From Caprimulgus europaeus (taxonomy: Eukaryota > Chordata > Aves > Caprimulgiformes > Caprimulgidae): 64,000 nucleotides of DNA. The notes beneath the pieces are model-generated. The model saw only the letters and a list, made by a program, of their open reading frames with translations, had not been told where the DNA came from and did not search any database. The DNA lies in NCBI GenBank assembly GCA_907165065.1, contig OU015523.1:114726246-114790245 (forward strand), given 5' to 3'. The translations under genes and the position numbers were made by a program. This document shows, piece by piece, positions 48,946 through 61,151 of the stretch. Within the stretch, counting starts at the first letter, position 1. Every line of letters starts with the position of its first letter.

Positions 48946-49880
48946 GAGAATCACAGAATGTATTGGGTTGGAAGGGACCTTCAAAGGCCATCTAGTCCAA
49001 CCCCCCTGCAGTAAGCAGGGACATCTTTACTGGAACAGGTTGCTCAGAGCCCCATCCAGCCTGACCTTGAGTATCTCCAGGGATGGAGCCTCCCCTACCT
49101 CTCTGGGCAACCTGTTCCAATGATCCACCACCCTCATATTGAAAAACTTTTTCCTAACATCCAACCTAAATCTACCCTTTTCTAGTTTAGAATCATTACC
49201 CCTCATCCTATTGCTACATGCCCTTGTGAACAGTTCCTCTCCAGCTTTCTTAAAGGCATCTTTCAGGTACTGGAAGGCTGCTATAAGGTCCCCCTGGAGC
49301 CTTCTCTTGTCCAGGCTGAACAACCCCAACTCTCTCAGACTGTCCTCACAGGAGAGGTGCTCCAGCCCTTTGATCATTTTTGTGGCCTCCTCTGGACACT
49401 CTCCAACAGGTACATGTCCTTGTGTTGAGGGGTCCAAAACTGGACACAGTATTCCAGGTGAGGTCCCACCAGAGCAGAGTAGAGGAGGAGAATCACCTCT
49501 CTCAATCTGCTGGCCATACTTCTTTTGATGCAGCCCAGGATGGGGTTGGCCTTCTGGGCTGCAGATGCACATTGGTGGCTCATGTCCAGATTTTCATCCA
49601 CTACTACCCCCAAGTCCCTTTCCTCAGGGCTGCTTTCCAGAATATCATCTCCTGCCTGTATCGATAATGAGGATTATCCCAACCCAGCTGCAGGACCCTG
49701 CACTTGACCTTGTTGAACCTCATGAGGTTCACTTGGGCTTTCTATAGCCTGTCCACATCCCTCTGGATAGCATCCCATTCCTCTGGCACATTAACTGCAC
49801 CACCCAGCTTAGTATCATCAGTGAACTTGCTGCAGGTGCACTCAATCGCACTGTCAATGTCATTAATGAACATATTAAGC
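48946..49880 (-). mobile_element. CR1 LINE, longest copy in the window, minus strand
   Basis: About 935 bases running from the terminal repeat and 3' UTR (GAATCACAGAATG, then GGGTTGGAAGGGACCTTCAA) far into the reverse-transcriptase ORF. Minus frame 49613-49374 encodes the RT C-terminal region ([26 protein letters not shown]). The ORF then shifts, and 49572-49027 carries [20 protein letters not shown] and [15 protein letters not shown] to the stop. The frame junction lies near 49374-49410, where bases seem to be missing around GGTACATGTCCTTGTG. Other CR1-like blocks reach 49880 (ATTAATGAACATATTAAG). It lacks the endonuclease and RT catalytic core, so it is not autonomous. Confidence 0.96.
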
Positions 49881-51799
49881 AGAAGGAAGTAACTTTGCTA
49901 AAATACCTGGTGCAAAGTTGGCATAATGTTATTTACTTTTATAGAGGTATTCCAGCCTAATAGAGAAATAGGTAGCGAGCCTAACAGAGTAAAAGATTTG
50001 GTCCTCAGAACCATGAGGAAAAAAATGAGGATGTTTATAAAGAATAAATCTTGCCAGAATTTTTTTTCATAGAATTACTAAGACGGTCATTGAAAGCAAA
50101 GCAATTGATCTGGTTTATTATGCTATTGGATTATAGCACATCATTTCATTAAGCAGTGAGCATGAAATACAGTGTCTGGAAGTCTCACAGTCAGAATTCA
50201 GATAAGGCTGAATATGAGCTCTCCTGGGACTGCAAATGAAATGAAGAACATAGAAGGTTAGGACTAAGGGTGATATTTTTGGCAGAGCGAGGTGGTAAGC
50301 CAAAGATCTTTGCAATTTCCGTTGTCAAGTAATTTCTTCAGTAACGATGCAGAAAGAAAAGAAGAATGTGTGTTAATGCAATTGAATGTCCTACACGGAG
50401 AGGAGTTGGGCAAAGATAGGTACATTGGAGATGGGAGTGTGAGCAGAAGTAAAACTAGGGAAGAGGAAAGGGAGAAAACATAACACTGGAAACAAAAGCT
50501 ACTGAATATTAAAGATTCAATGTGAGGTGATTTGGGGCAGTTTGGGGCTGGCACAGTCCATGACTCAGGGCTCCACTAACTGTTTTGAGAAGTTAAGCAG
50601 TGAAGCTCTGGTCCCTGCCCTCCAAATCTAACTGCTAAAATATAAAGAAATCACAAAAGATGGAACCAAAGAGACAAAAAGAGGAAATATTTTGCTTAAA
50701 TTTGCAAGCAGGTCAACTGTAGAGCTGCTGGCGAAGCAGAGGTCATCTATCTGCCAGACTGGAGGGGATCTTGAGTATCCTTGAGGCATAAAGTAGCAAG
50801 TTTCAGTGTTTTGGGATAACCCATTGGGAAAATAAAGATTTACCGAGTACTGGAGTTTCTCTTGAATTTATTGGGAAAGGTAATTATCCAGGGATTAACA
50901 AGAGGTATCTCAAAAGACCTGGTGCTCTAGTAAAGATGTTTATAATAAGATGAAGAACTTTTAGAAGGCTGTTCATACTCCTTAGATAATTGCAGAGCAG
51001 GAACTTTTTTTAAAAATAAAGTCTCAACTCAAATTATAACTTAAATTACTAACAAATTGTGAATCTTTCGTGTTTGCTCTCAGTGATATTTTGGGGACGA
51101 ATCTTAATAAAGTTAATATTTGCAGAGGGGAATTTTAAATATGAGCTCTTTAATGCAGGGATTCTGATCTGTTGTCTCTGAATGTGTTCATAACTGGTGA
51201 GCTGAATACAGGAAAAAAGAAACAGGGTGTCATGGCTTGTGCACCAGCCACACCAAGTTCCCAAAGGGAAACACAAAATATCCACCTCTAAAACTGCAGA
51301 GTACCTTCTGGAGGCATGAAATATTTTACCAGAAATGAGTGTATAATTTGGAACAATAAATACATTTGATCCTTGTACAATATTCTCATTAATCACTTCT
51401 AAAAAAGGAAGTTAAATACAACTAAGAAATAAGCCAGCATGGTTACCTTTGCTCCACAACTTGTGTGTGTGAGCAGAGCAGCCTGAGAGGAACATTTTAT
51501 TCTGCCATTATATCTATAGTCAGTGTTAGGGTTTAGAAGAATAGTACATAAAATAGAAGATGGAGGCCTTTGGTGGGCAGCTAGAACAGAGGACAATGTG
51601 AGGCCACTCTCAAGTTTATAGATCAGCCCTTGGCCCTTTATATATAGCCCTTGGCTATTGCGTTGTTATTTGTCTCCCCTGACCCAGAGGCAGCTAGCAC
51701 AACCAGATAGCATCCATATGGTCACCACTGGAGGTTATCACCTGAACAGGGTTATGGAAAATAAAGATCAGGTGGGGGGCAGGGGGAGAACACTGTCAC
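49881..51799. other. Intergenic sequence, no gene seen
   Basis: AT-rich with short chance frames. A G-rich patch (GGTGGGGGGCAGGGGGAG) lies at about 51772-51789, just before the next CR1. Confidence 0.5.
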
Positions 51800-52279
51800 A
51801 GCGCCTTGCTATAAGAAAGACATTGAGGTGCTGGAACATGTCCAAAGAAGGGCAACAAAGCTGGTGAAGGGTCTAGAGCTCAAGTCTTATGAGGAGCAGC
51901 TGGGGGAACTGGTGTTTAGTCTGAGGAATAGGAGGCTGAGAGGAGACCTTATCACTACAGTTACCTGGAAGGAGAGTGTAGAGAGGTGGGGGTTGGTCTC
52001 TTCTCCCAATTCACAAGTGATAGGACAAGAGGAAATTACCTCAAGTTGTGCCAGGGAAGGTTTAGGTCAGGAAAAATTTCTTCACCTCAAGGGTTGTAAA
52101 GCATTGGAACAGGCTGCCCAGGGAAGTGGCTGAGTCACTGTCCCTGCAGGTATTTAAAAGCCGTGTAAATGTGGTGCTTAGGGACATGGTTTAGTGATAG
52201 ACTTGGTAGTGTTAGGTTTATGGTTGGACTCAATGATCTTAAAGGTCTTTTCCAACCAAAATGTTCCTATGATTCTATG
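51800..52279 (+). mobile_element. CR1 LINE, 5'-truncated, plus strand
   Basis: It starts in the ORF2 segment GACATTGAGGTGCTGGAACA and passes GGGCAACAAAGCTGGTGAAG. It ends GGTCTTTTCCAACCAAAATG and CTATGATTCTATG. A frame at 51828-52133 covers the C-terminus but is shifted midway (the first part reads [20 protein letters not shown]). It is an inactive copy, closest in type to the one at 3959-4571. Confidence 0.95.
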
Positions 52280-55200
52280 TTTTGAAGGAAAAGCTGTGTG
52301 GGACATTTTGTTCAAGTATTGTTAGCCCTGTGAGGGCTAGTGCAAATGGGCCATTACTGAATATTTATGTTATCATTAGAGAACAATTAGACCTTTGGGG
52401 AGGCTGTATCTGTAAACAAATGATGGATGGCTTACATTCCTTATATCCTTTCTACTTCTAAGCCCAAGGATGAGGACTATAATTGATTTTCATTAACAAA
52501 ATAAATCTCTTACAGAAATTGTTCTTTTCTGTAATCCTTTTCTGAGATCAGGGTGTTGGCTTCTATTCCCATTCCTCTGTTGCAAATCTGGAGATAGATC
52601 TGCTGGAGGGAGATGGACCTCTGGCAGCAGTAGGTTGGAAAGTTCCTTGTCCACTTCAAAAGTGTGTCTGCAAGGCAAAGGCTGCAAGCAGAATCCTCCA
52701 CTTGGACCATGCTGACCATGAAGCTGGTATTGTGGGGAAGCCTGGTTAATAAAACCCTGACTTAGCCCACATGGGACAGAAAACTGGTGTCAGATGGCTG
52801 AGAAATAGGGTTAGGTAACTTCAGCACAGGGCTAGCTCTCATCTGATCTACGCCTTGCTATGCTCCTGCTTTTCATGGCACTGTGTGCCTGTGGACTTGC
52901 TGGCTTGTGTCTTTCCTAGGTTTGTTGTTTCTGCATCACTTTGATGGCTGCCTCCACTTAAGTTTGAGGGTTTTGTCCACCCTCTGAAAAGCAAAGTATG
53001 TCCAGAGAGTCTCTGTCAAATCTTGTTGGCTGGGCAATGCATTTTATATCTGAAGTAGCATTTATGATTTATAGCCTGACTTCAAATACAGAAACTGCAG
53101 ACAGGGAGCAGAAACTGCTGAAGATACAAATGAGAAGTATTTATTTGGGTAAGGAATACTGTGCTGTTAAAAAACAAGTGGTATTTTCAGCTCCTCTTCT
53201 GCAGCTTCTGTCTGTTTTAACAGGCTTTGACTGCTGTCAGGGTGGCAGCAGTGAGGGGACCAGCAGTGATCAGAATTTTAGGAAAAGGGGACAATTAGCA
53301 AACTTTTTAAAACCATCTTCTCATGCAATCAATAGTGTTAATGGTCATTGATTTGTGTATAGTCAGCAGAAGGTATGTTGCTGCTATTTGCAGCTATCTC
53401 CTAACAATTTAAAATGGGACAGAAACCAGAGTCATGCCCCAGTAGTCATTGCTGACTCCTACAGGGGCTGGTGAATCCTGGTCATTCTGAGAGCCAGGCT
53501 GTGCCCAAGCACCAGTGGGAAGCACTGTTTTTACCTAGCAAGGAGGCAAGACTCAGAGCAAAAAAGCCTATAAAACCCTAAAATGAGAGTATCTTAGCCC
53601 ATGCCCTACTACACCGAATTTCTCCCTTCCCTGGTAGAAAAGTAAATTTGCAACCTGCCCTCCAAGGAATCGCTACCTAAGCTGGTGACTGCTATTGCGT
53701 GTGTGCTATTAAAGAGCCGAGACTGTTAAAGAGTTAAATGAATACTTAATTCTGGTGGGTATAACACTGCAAACATCCCTAGTGTGGCTCTAGTAAAGAG
53801 AGAAGGACAGGGAGATATAAGAGCTGCATTTCAAATAGTCGTGGATCTGAAAGTTGCTGAAGGTGACTCCTACTTCTCAGCATCTTAACAAGTCTGCTCT
53901 GGTACTTCTGAATGCTTCTTGCAGATGAGGAGTCTGGCTTTTTTGACTTTCTCTGTGACCGTGAGTGTCTTGTCCCAGCCAGACCTGCAGAGACTGATCT
54001 GGGGTGGTCCCACACCACTGAGCATCTCTCTTCCTGGGATGAATTCACAGAGCTGAGGGAGGTGCAATGCAGAGAAGGCAAATGTGCTTGCAGTCCCACC
54101 TAAACCCTGAATGTCAGTTTTCTTGAATCCTGTATCCTGTAATGTCTCTGGGTCTAGGCAACTATCATCCTTTTAAATATGGATAATACACTGTTTCCTT
54201 CCTTTCAGGAAAGTAAAGGCAGTATTTGTACTACCAACTTTTTATATAATAGCTTAGTGACTTAAACACTATCCAGACATGAGGGATTTTTACTTAATAA
54301 CACCCGGTCCTGGCAAAACCTCATTTTATAATGAATAAGCTATTCCCTGCAGGGAGAAAGAAGGAAAAAGAAAAAGAAATAAAAATTGTATTGGCTTAGC
54401 TCTAGTATCTGAATCAAATTACTTTTTTTTTGTTATTATTATACTGCCCAATTTCCTCATGAGAGTTTCACAGATTTTTAGGCAGCATTAGTTTTGTCCC
54501 AGATCTCACCTCATATTTATTTGCAGGTATCACATTAATGCATTAAGGGAATAATTTCATTTTGTGTTCACATGGTGAAAAAAAATTAACAGAACTGTAA
54601 TTTCCACTACAGCCTTTTATAATAAGAAATACTTCAGGAATAAGCAATTTTAAAAGGCATAAACTGTTTCTCCCTCTAGCAAAAAGTTTGCAATCACTGA
54701 TGGAAGGGCCTTTCTCCACTGCACTACTAATGAGCAGGCAGCAGTATGAGCTTCTCTAGCTATCCAGTGTAGTGGGTGGCTTCACCCAACAAGAATCTAT
54801 GGTTTTTTGACTAATAATAGGTGCTGGATCCTTTGTCTTATTATCAGTTGTTCTGAGCTACGAAGAACTCATTGCATTAAGTTTTGAGACCCTCCTTCAG
54901 CACTTTCTGTTTTGCAGTCTAATGGAATAGGATGGCTCACAGTTATAAATGATCTTGCACTGTACTCCAAGCTTTTTGTGAAATGTGCATCCCTCCAAGC
55001 ACCATTCACTTGCCAGCCCGTTATCTCCTGTTATATCCTTTCTCTGGCCCAATTAATTTAGAGACAATCAATTTAATCCTTCAACAATTTGTACAGATGA
55101 TTGCATCCTTCCAGCTCCTGTACATCTTTCTCCAAAAGCTTCTGCGTGCTGCATGTCAGCCCACGTTGCACATTCAGTGGTACCATTCTTCCACAGAGTT

Positions 55201-56051
55201 CATGACAGCATCTCAGAAGACAGCCACTAAGGGTTTTTCTTCAGCCATGCAAGCTTAAGTCAGGGTTAAATTCAACCTATCCCACAGGATTGACACAAGA
55301 CTTCTACAAAATCAAAGCAACAAGTTCCATTTTACTTAAATATTTTTGTTTACAGGATGGTTTTCCACACATCTATCTCATATTTGTGTGGCTGAATCAG
55401 AGAGGAAAGGAGAAAAAGAGACAAAATAGTTTTTTTCCTTGAGTCTTTTTAAAAATTGTGAGGCATTTCATCAAGGAAAGTTGGTGAGTTTCTGTGCTCT
55501 GCAGCAGTCCCTTTGAAGTTATGAACCTGCTGTCAGCAGGTAAATGAATAGTGTTCTCAAGCTGAACCTTTCAAAAGGAATTTTAAAGAAGGAATTGGTG
55601 CAGAGCCAAAAGCAGAGCAGAAAAAAACAAGAAGAGCCACAGAGCAAAAAAGCAGCAGGAGGCTCAGGAGTGGGTAGTATAGTGAGTAGCATTAAAAATA
55701 GTGACATTTATGCTGCAGTAACATTTAAAGGCTGTAGTCAGAGGAAAGGCCCTTTTAGACAGACCCTATGGATATGAGAACAGCTAAAAGTGGCTGACAA
55801 GGGCCAGGAGGTTGATAGAAGAAAGCAAAGTGGTGCACAGGGAGTAGGAAGGATGATTATGAGTAACTGAACTGTCTGGTCATAATCCATTCAACCCTGA
55901 GCCTCCCATGATCGTTATTTATGTGTAAATTGTTGAAGAAAATGTCAGTGCTCCCAGAGCAGTGCTGGTATTTTAGTAGCTGGTTGGGTACTTGAAGGGT
56001 TACTGTAACTCCTGTCCTATGCTTGGATCCCATCCTCTGAAATCCTGTCCA
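52280..56051. other. Intergenic sequence, no gene seen
   Basis: Mixed composition. The longest frames (117 codons at 52998-53351 and 106 at 53779-54099) have no recognisable domain. A purine-rich tract lies at 54355-54385. No transposon recognised. Confidence 0.45.
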
Positions 56052-56530
56052 TTCACAGAGTCACAGAAATTGGAAGGGACCTTCAGAGGTTGTATAGTCC
56101 TCAAAGCAGGGACAGACTTCAGACAGGTTACCTTGCCAAGTTGAGTTTTTGATATTGCCAAGGACAAAGACTCCACAGCTTGTATGGACTTCTGTTCCAA
56201 TGTCTGACCATCTTCACAGGGATTTCTTTTCCCTGTTATTTGTCTGGATGTTCTCATGCTCCAACTTGTTGTTTGCCTCTTGTTTTATCACTATGTACCT
56301 CCTAAAAAGTCTATCTTCTCTGTATCTTCTGTTAGGTAGTTAAGAACACAGGATCATCCCCCCATGGTTAGCTTTCTCTTTTTAAGGATGAGTAAACCCA
56401 GTTCTCAGTGTCTTCTTGGATATCACGTTCTCCAGTCTCCTAACTGTTATGGTGGCCTCAGTTGGACACGGTCCACTATGTCAAAGTCTTTTTAGCACAA
56501 AGGAACCAAAGACTGGAAGGTATGCCAGAC
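56052..56530 (-). mobile_element. CR1 LINE, old and diverged, minus strand
   Basis: TTCACAGAGTCACAGAAATT and GGAAGGGACCTTCAGAGGTT mark the reversed 3' end. Further CR1 landmarks follow in order: TTCCAATGTCTGACCATCTT, TTTCCCTGTTATTTGTCTGG and TGGTGGCCTCAGTTGGACAC. Many small gaps break every frame. Similarity is lost near 56530, but CR1 sequence resumes at 57060 in the same orientation. Confidence 0.85.
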
Positions 56531-57059
56531 CTAGTGTAACAATTACTGTTCAGCCTCAGGATGGTGGATCCTCTCATGAGGATGCCGTTGACATATTAGA
56601 CCATACTTTACTAAATAGACTAGAGAGCATAAGGACATTGTAACAGAGGATTGTAAGGACACTCACTGATAAAAGAAATGCAGGCACAGCTGATAGAAAC
56701 AAGACTGGAGCCAGACTGAGATCCCAGGAGGGGAAAGGGAATGTGATCTCATGTAGGACATGAACCCAGATTCCTACTAGTATTTATGAGTTGGAAGCCA
56801 GGCAGTTATACCCTTAACAACTGTTACAGGCACAACATTAGTAATCCATAAGTGTGGCTACTTGAAAATCTGAGTACCTCTGGTCATCAGATTTTGTCTT
56901 CTATAATGATGTTCCTAATTTTAGGACTTTCTTTTGTCATAATGTTTGTTAGACGTTGCCAAATTCGACTGATCACTCTCCTGATACAGTCCTGGAAGAA
57001 GCTGGTTTAGGGGGTCCATTTGCTTTGATTAGGTTATCAGGATTCCTCCAATCCTCTGT
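56531..57059. other. Sequence between two CR1 pieces
   Basis: No gene. It may be decayed CR1 or an insertion that split the element. At about 56650-56835, ATGAACCCAGATTCCTACTA and TATACCCTTAACAACTGTTA recall the 3' half of an old MIR/L2-type repeat. Confidence 0.4.
56650..56835 (+). mobile_element. Possible ancient MIR/L2-like remnant
   Basis: CAGACTGAGATCCCAGGAG, then GACATGAACCCAGATTCC, then CCCTTAACAACTG follow the order of the tail blocks of old amniote SINE/L2 repeats. The sequence is diverged and the assignment is tentative. Confidence 0.35.
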
Positions 57060-57184
57060 GTTTACTGTGGCTGGTTTTAATCACACATTGCACTTGGCCT
57101 TGTTGAACTTCACAAGGTTTACATGGGCCCACCTCTCAAGCCTGTCAAAGTCCCTCTGGTTTGCCATTTTTCTAATTAGTAACA
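57060..57184 (-). mobile_element. CR1 LINE fragment, minus strand, probable continuation
   Basis: CACTTGGCCTTGTTGAACTT, then CACAAGGTTTACATGGGCCC, then CAAGCCTGTCAAAGTCCCTC match, in the same order, the block seen at about 49700-49760 in the large CR1 copy. This lies upstream in ORF2 relative to 56052-56530 and keeps the same orientation, so one original element is likely. It is cut at 57184 by the LTR. Confidence 0.85.
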
Positions 57185-57977
57185 AAGCAGGATAATGAGA
57201 AATGACCCAAATCTTAAAACACCTTCACCCCACGCCTTCTTTCTTCCCAGGCTCAACTTCTCCTCACACTCTTCCCCTTCTCCAGCATGGGGATGTCTCC
57301 CACAGAAGACAGTTCTCCACAAACTTCTCCAATGTGCCACCTACTCAGAGGCTGCAGTTCTTCACAAACTGCTACAGTGTTGGTCCTTCCATGTGGTGTT
57401 GTTCTTCAGGAAGGGACTGCTCCAGCGTGGGTCCCCCATGGGGTCACAGGTCCTGACAGCAATCTCCTCTCTCCACGGGGCCACAGGTCCTGACAGGAGC
57501 CTGCTCCAACATGGGCTTCCTATGGCGTCGCAACTTCCTTTGAGCACCCACCTTCTCTGGCTTGGGGTCCTCCACAGGCTACAGGTGGACATCTGCTCCA
57601 CCATGGACCTCCATGGGCTTCAGGGGGACAGCCTGTCTCACCATGGTCTTCACCATGTAATGCAGGGAAATCTCTGTTCCAGCGCCTGGAGCACCTCCTC
57701 CCCCTCCTTCTTCACTGACCTTGGTGTCTGCAGAGTTGTTTCCCTCATATATTCTCACTCCTCTCTTTTTGATTGTCGTTGTGCAGCATTTTTTATCCTT
57801 TCTTTAATATGTTATCACCATTGTCACTGATGGGCTTGGCCTTGGCCAGTGGCAGGTCCATCTTGGAGCCGGCTGGCATTGGCTTTATCAGACATAGGGA
57901 AGCTTCTGTCACCTTCTCACAGAAAACATCCCTGTAGCCTCCCTGTTAGTGAAACCTTGCCACACAAACCCACTACA
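57185..57977 (-). mobile_element. Bird ERV LTR of a second, GC-rich family, minus strand, 3'-truncated
   Basis: It ends at 57977 with CCTTGCCACACAAACCCACTACA, read on the minus strand as an LTR start (TGTAGTGGGTTTGTGTGGC). The interior has repetitive GCTCCAGCGTGGGTC and CACAGGTCCTGACAG words (57445-57459 and 57482-57496), the CACCTCCTCCCCCTCC tract and a GCCTTGGCCAGTGGCAGG segment. I recognise this as a common LTR of bird genomes. The other end falls inside the element beside CR1, so no target duplication can be paired. A 211-codon + strand frame (57195-57830) is a by-product of the GC-rich repeats and is not a gene. Confidence 0.85.
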
Positions 57978-59287
57978 CCTACACAGGTACAGATATATGC
58001 ATGTCTGTCTGATTAGTTTCTGGGGAAGTTCCTTGGACTGTATCTCTGTTCTCACCTCTGATTTTTTTATAGGACTCAATTTTGGGTACTGCTGCTTTTT
58101 CAGTTGTTACACTCACTCACTTCTACACATACTCTGAGTAAATGAAAGCTGTTGTATTCACTGGCCTCAGTAAAACTAAATACAATTTATATAATTATTT
58201 ACTATTTGTATTGCTCTTCAGTCTAATAACTCAAAGCTTGGGCCTGACATGGTGAGGCACAGGAAAAATGTTCAATATAGTTCTTTTATCCTAACAGAAA
58301 CAAGGAACAAAAGAGTCCTGTAATCTGAAGAGACAGGTCACTTAAAATGTGAGAATCACAAGAGTTATGAAAGATGAAGGACTAGAAGGCAGAGATTAAT
58401 GTCTGAATTTTCAGAAGACTGTAAATTGTCTCTTTGGGACCTGAATAAAGTGGCAGGGCTATTTAAAACTACTGAGAAGAAACTGCCTTTAAAATAAACC
58501 TTTAAGTGTCATACTAACATCAAGCCAGAAATCAGTATTAAAGAGCTTAATTTATATTTTCTCACTCCTAGTCAGAAAATATAAGTACCTACCTATAAAT
58601 TCTCTGGGCAGAATTGAAGTTCTTGGCAAAAGCCCTATTATCTTCAACGAGAAAGTTTTAATTCTCAGTTTTTCCATGTCTCTCATCTAATACATCACAA
58701 ATATCCCAGATATAGTGTATATAAAAGAAGAAAAAGAATTATTCTTGGAAGGCATCCTGTGCCTTATAGTGCAAAATCGCTCCCACTAAAAGCTCTGCAT
58801 TGGTGAACAACTCACATTCATATTAATGGAATATTAACTTTGAAGTCATTCTCTGCCTCCTTGCCTCCCTCCTGTGGGTCCATCAGGAAACCACAGTGAG
58901 CATATAGATAGCTTTTTCAATAAAAGCAACATTCCAAACAGTATTTAATCTTACAGCTTTTACTTACCTCCATTGTGGAATGTGGTTTGTTCTGGGTAGT
59001 GCAAAGTAGCTTTGTTGTCTGTCAAAAAGCTGAGAAATTTCTTTTGCTGTAGAATAAAATTGATTCACTGACAAAAAGCAGTTTTACTTCTCCAGCCCAT
59101 AAAACATCAAAATGTCGTGTTTTGCTGAAAGAAGAATAATATGAGAAAGGGGAAAACTGAGTAGAAAATAAATACAGGACATCTTTTTTATTAAGATTAG
59201 AAATAAAAAGGAGAATTTGTCTTTAAGGGAAAGCAGGAAGAAAAGAAACCTCACCTTCTTTCCCCCAAATAATCAGACTTTCTGGGG

Positions 59288-59330
59288 AAAAAAAAAAAAA
59301 AAAGAAAAAAAGAAAAAAAAAAAGAAAGAA
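59288..59330. repeat. A-rich tract with G interruptions
   Basis: About 43 bases made almost only of A with single Gs. It is a simple-sequence tract. Nothing 5' of it looks like a retrocopied gene. Confidence 0.9.
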
Positions 59331-61151
59331 GTAGCTCAGGAATTGTGAGCCCTTGCTGCTCTTCGATGAAGTCAACCTGAGACAGAGGAAGAAAAGAGCT
59401 TTGGTCTGTGATGGGTGTTCAATAGGGACTTGCTATGGGTCAGCCCATGGCATCACTTTTGCAGCAGTCACAGATGTTGCGGGCATGGCCAAAAATGCCT
59501 CTGAGTGGTTCAGTGAGGGTTTATGCATTCCTGAGAGTAGTCTATGGCATGTGTCCTGGGACCAAGTCTCTGGTCACCTCCAGCGCCTCAGGAGTCTGAG
59601 TTTCCAGCCCTGGAGTGGATACAGGCAGGATGGAGTTGGGGGAATTAAAATCTCTCTGCTGCTAAATCCATGCTATTAGGATAATATAGTGGTGGTTCAA
59701 ATGCCGTTAGAATCCTTTGGAGCATCTACAGATCAAACCAATCTCTGTATTTGGTGTTGGGTAAGTATTTTGTCTGAGACAAGACAGACAGGGACCACAA
59801 TGTATTTTTTGCCTTTTTAATCATGCAGGATATGCTGCCCTTTCCCACCAGCATTCTCTAAGCACCTAATTATCCTCTGATGTTGGACAGATTGCACTGT
59901 CTGTGCTTTCAATCCTGCCTCCTCTTTTTGTTGCACATCAGAGTTGGTGGCTTTTGATATTAAGTTGTAGGTTCTTTTGGGGAGGAATGCTTCACAAACA
60001 GCTGTACAGGGGGACACAGAAGGCAGATCTGCCGTGAATCCCCTGTGCTTAAGCATCCCTATCAAGGCTGCCAGTGATGGTAAGGTGGGTGGCTTTGGTC
60101 ATCCTATCTTCTACATCCCTTGGTGCTGTGAGGACAAGCAATGTAACTGTCCCTGAATGAAAAGCTTATAGGCAAAATATCAGGGGAGGCATGGCTGCAA
60201 ACTAGAGATGAGAGGCTCAGAAGAGTGACATAGGCTGCATAACTACTGTGCTAAGCAAAGGCAGAACAGCTTCTTGATAGTTCTTAATTTTTTAAAAACA
60301 TCTTTTTCTGATACAGAGAATATTCTTACTGCCCAATGCTTTATTAGACTTTGGTAGTGTTTCATATCCTACCATTGTTTTGTTTTTTTTTTTAAAGTGT
60401 TTCCAACCCTTCCATCCTAGGTTAAGAGTTGTGCAAACCCCAAAACAACCTCTCTGCATCTTTGGACTTCAGCCTTTTTTATTCTTCCTCAAATTACTGT
60501 TGCTGACAAAATTAATTTTTATTTCAGCTAAAGAGGTCAGACAAACCTAAAATGTGATTCTTGAATGATGTGAATTGGTGTGATTTGGTTAAGTTAGTGT
60601 GCTAATTTAAACTTACTTTCCCTAAAATTTTAGCTTTCATGGTGCAGAATATTCTTCCTGGTACCATCATTCTGTGATGACCAGCACAGCCTTCATTGTC
60701 ATTCCAGTCAGTAATAAGAAGATGTTTGGATATCATTACTTCATTAGCCTCTGGTCTCCTATATTTAATTTCTGAGTGTTTATAGATGTCTTCAATTTGC
60801 AATCATGTCTCTTAGACAATTCACACTTTCAAATCAAATAGCACTTTACTGGTGGCAAAGTGATTTCATAACTTTTTTACTGATTTTGGGATATGAAATT
60901 TTGCTGCTATGATCATCTTATGTTACAGCCTATTAAATCTCCTTCTGATAAATTATTCTTATTTTTCAAATAAATTAATCCACAAAAAAACCTAATTTAA
61001 GTGTGCCTAAAATTGAAAACAAGAAAGCATGAAAGAGAGAATTGAAGAAAAAGCAATTATCCATTTAACTGTGCTGGTTTTATAGTTCATTTGTCATGAG
61101 TGCAGTCATGCTGCACTCTCTTGAAACATCTCAGATCAAACTTGTGCATTT

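Noticed and set aside
49027-49572. 181-codon minus-strand frame as a host gene
   Set aside because: It is the CR1 reverse-transcriptase C-terminus with a frame shift, ending in the CR1 3' UTR.
57195-57830. 211-codon + strand open frame, the longest in the window
   Set aside because: It lies wholly in a GC-rich bird LTR built of degenerate repeats. The translation is low-complexity and the LTR is read in the other direction.
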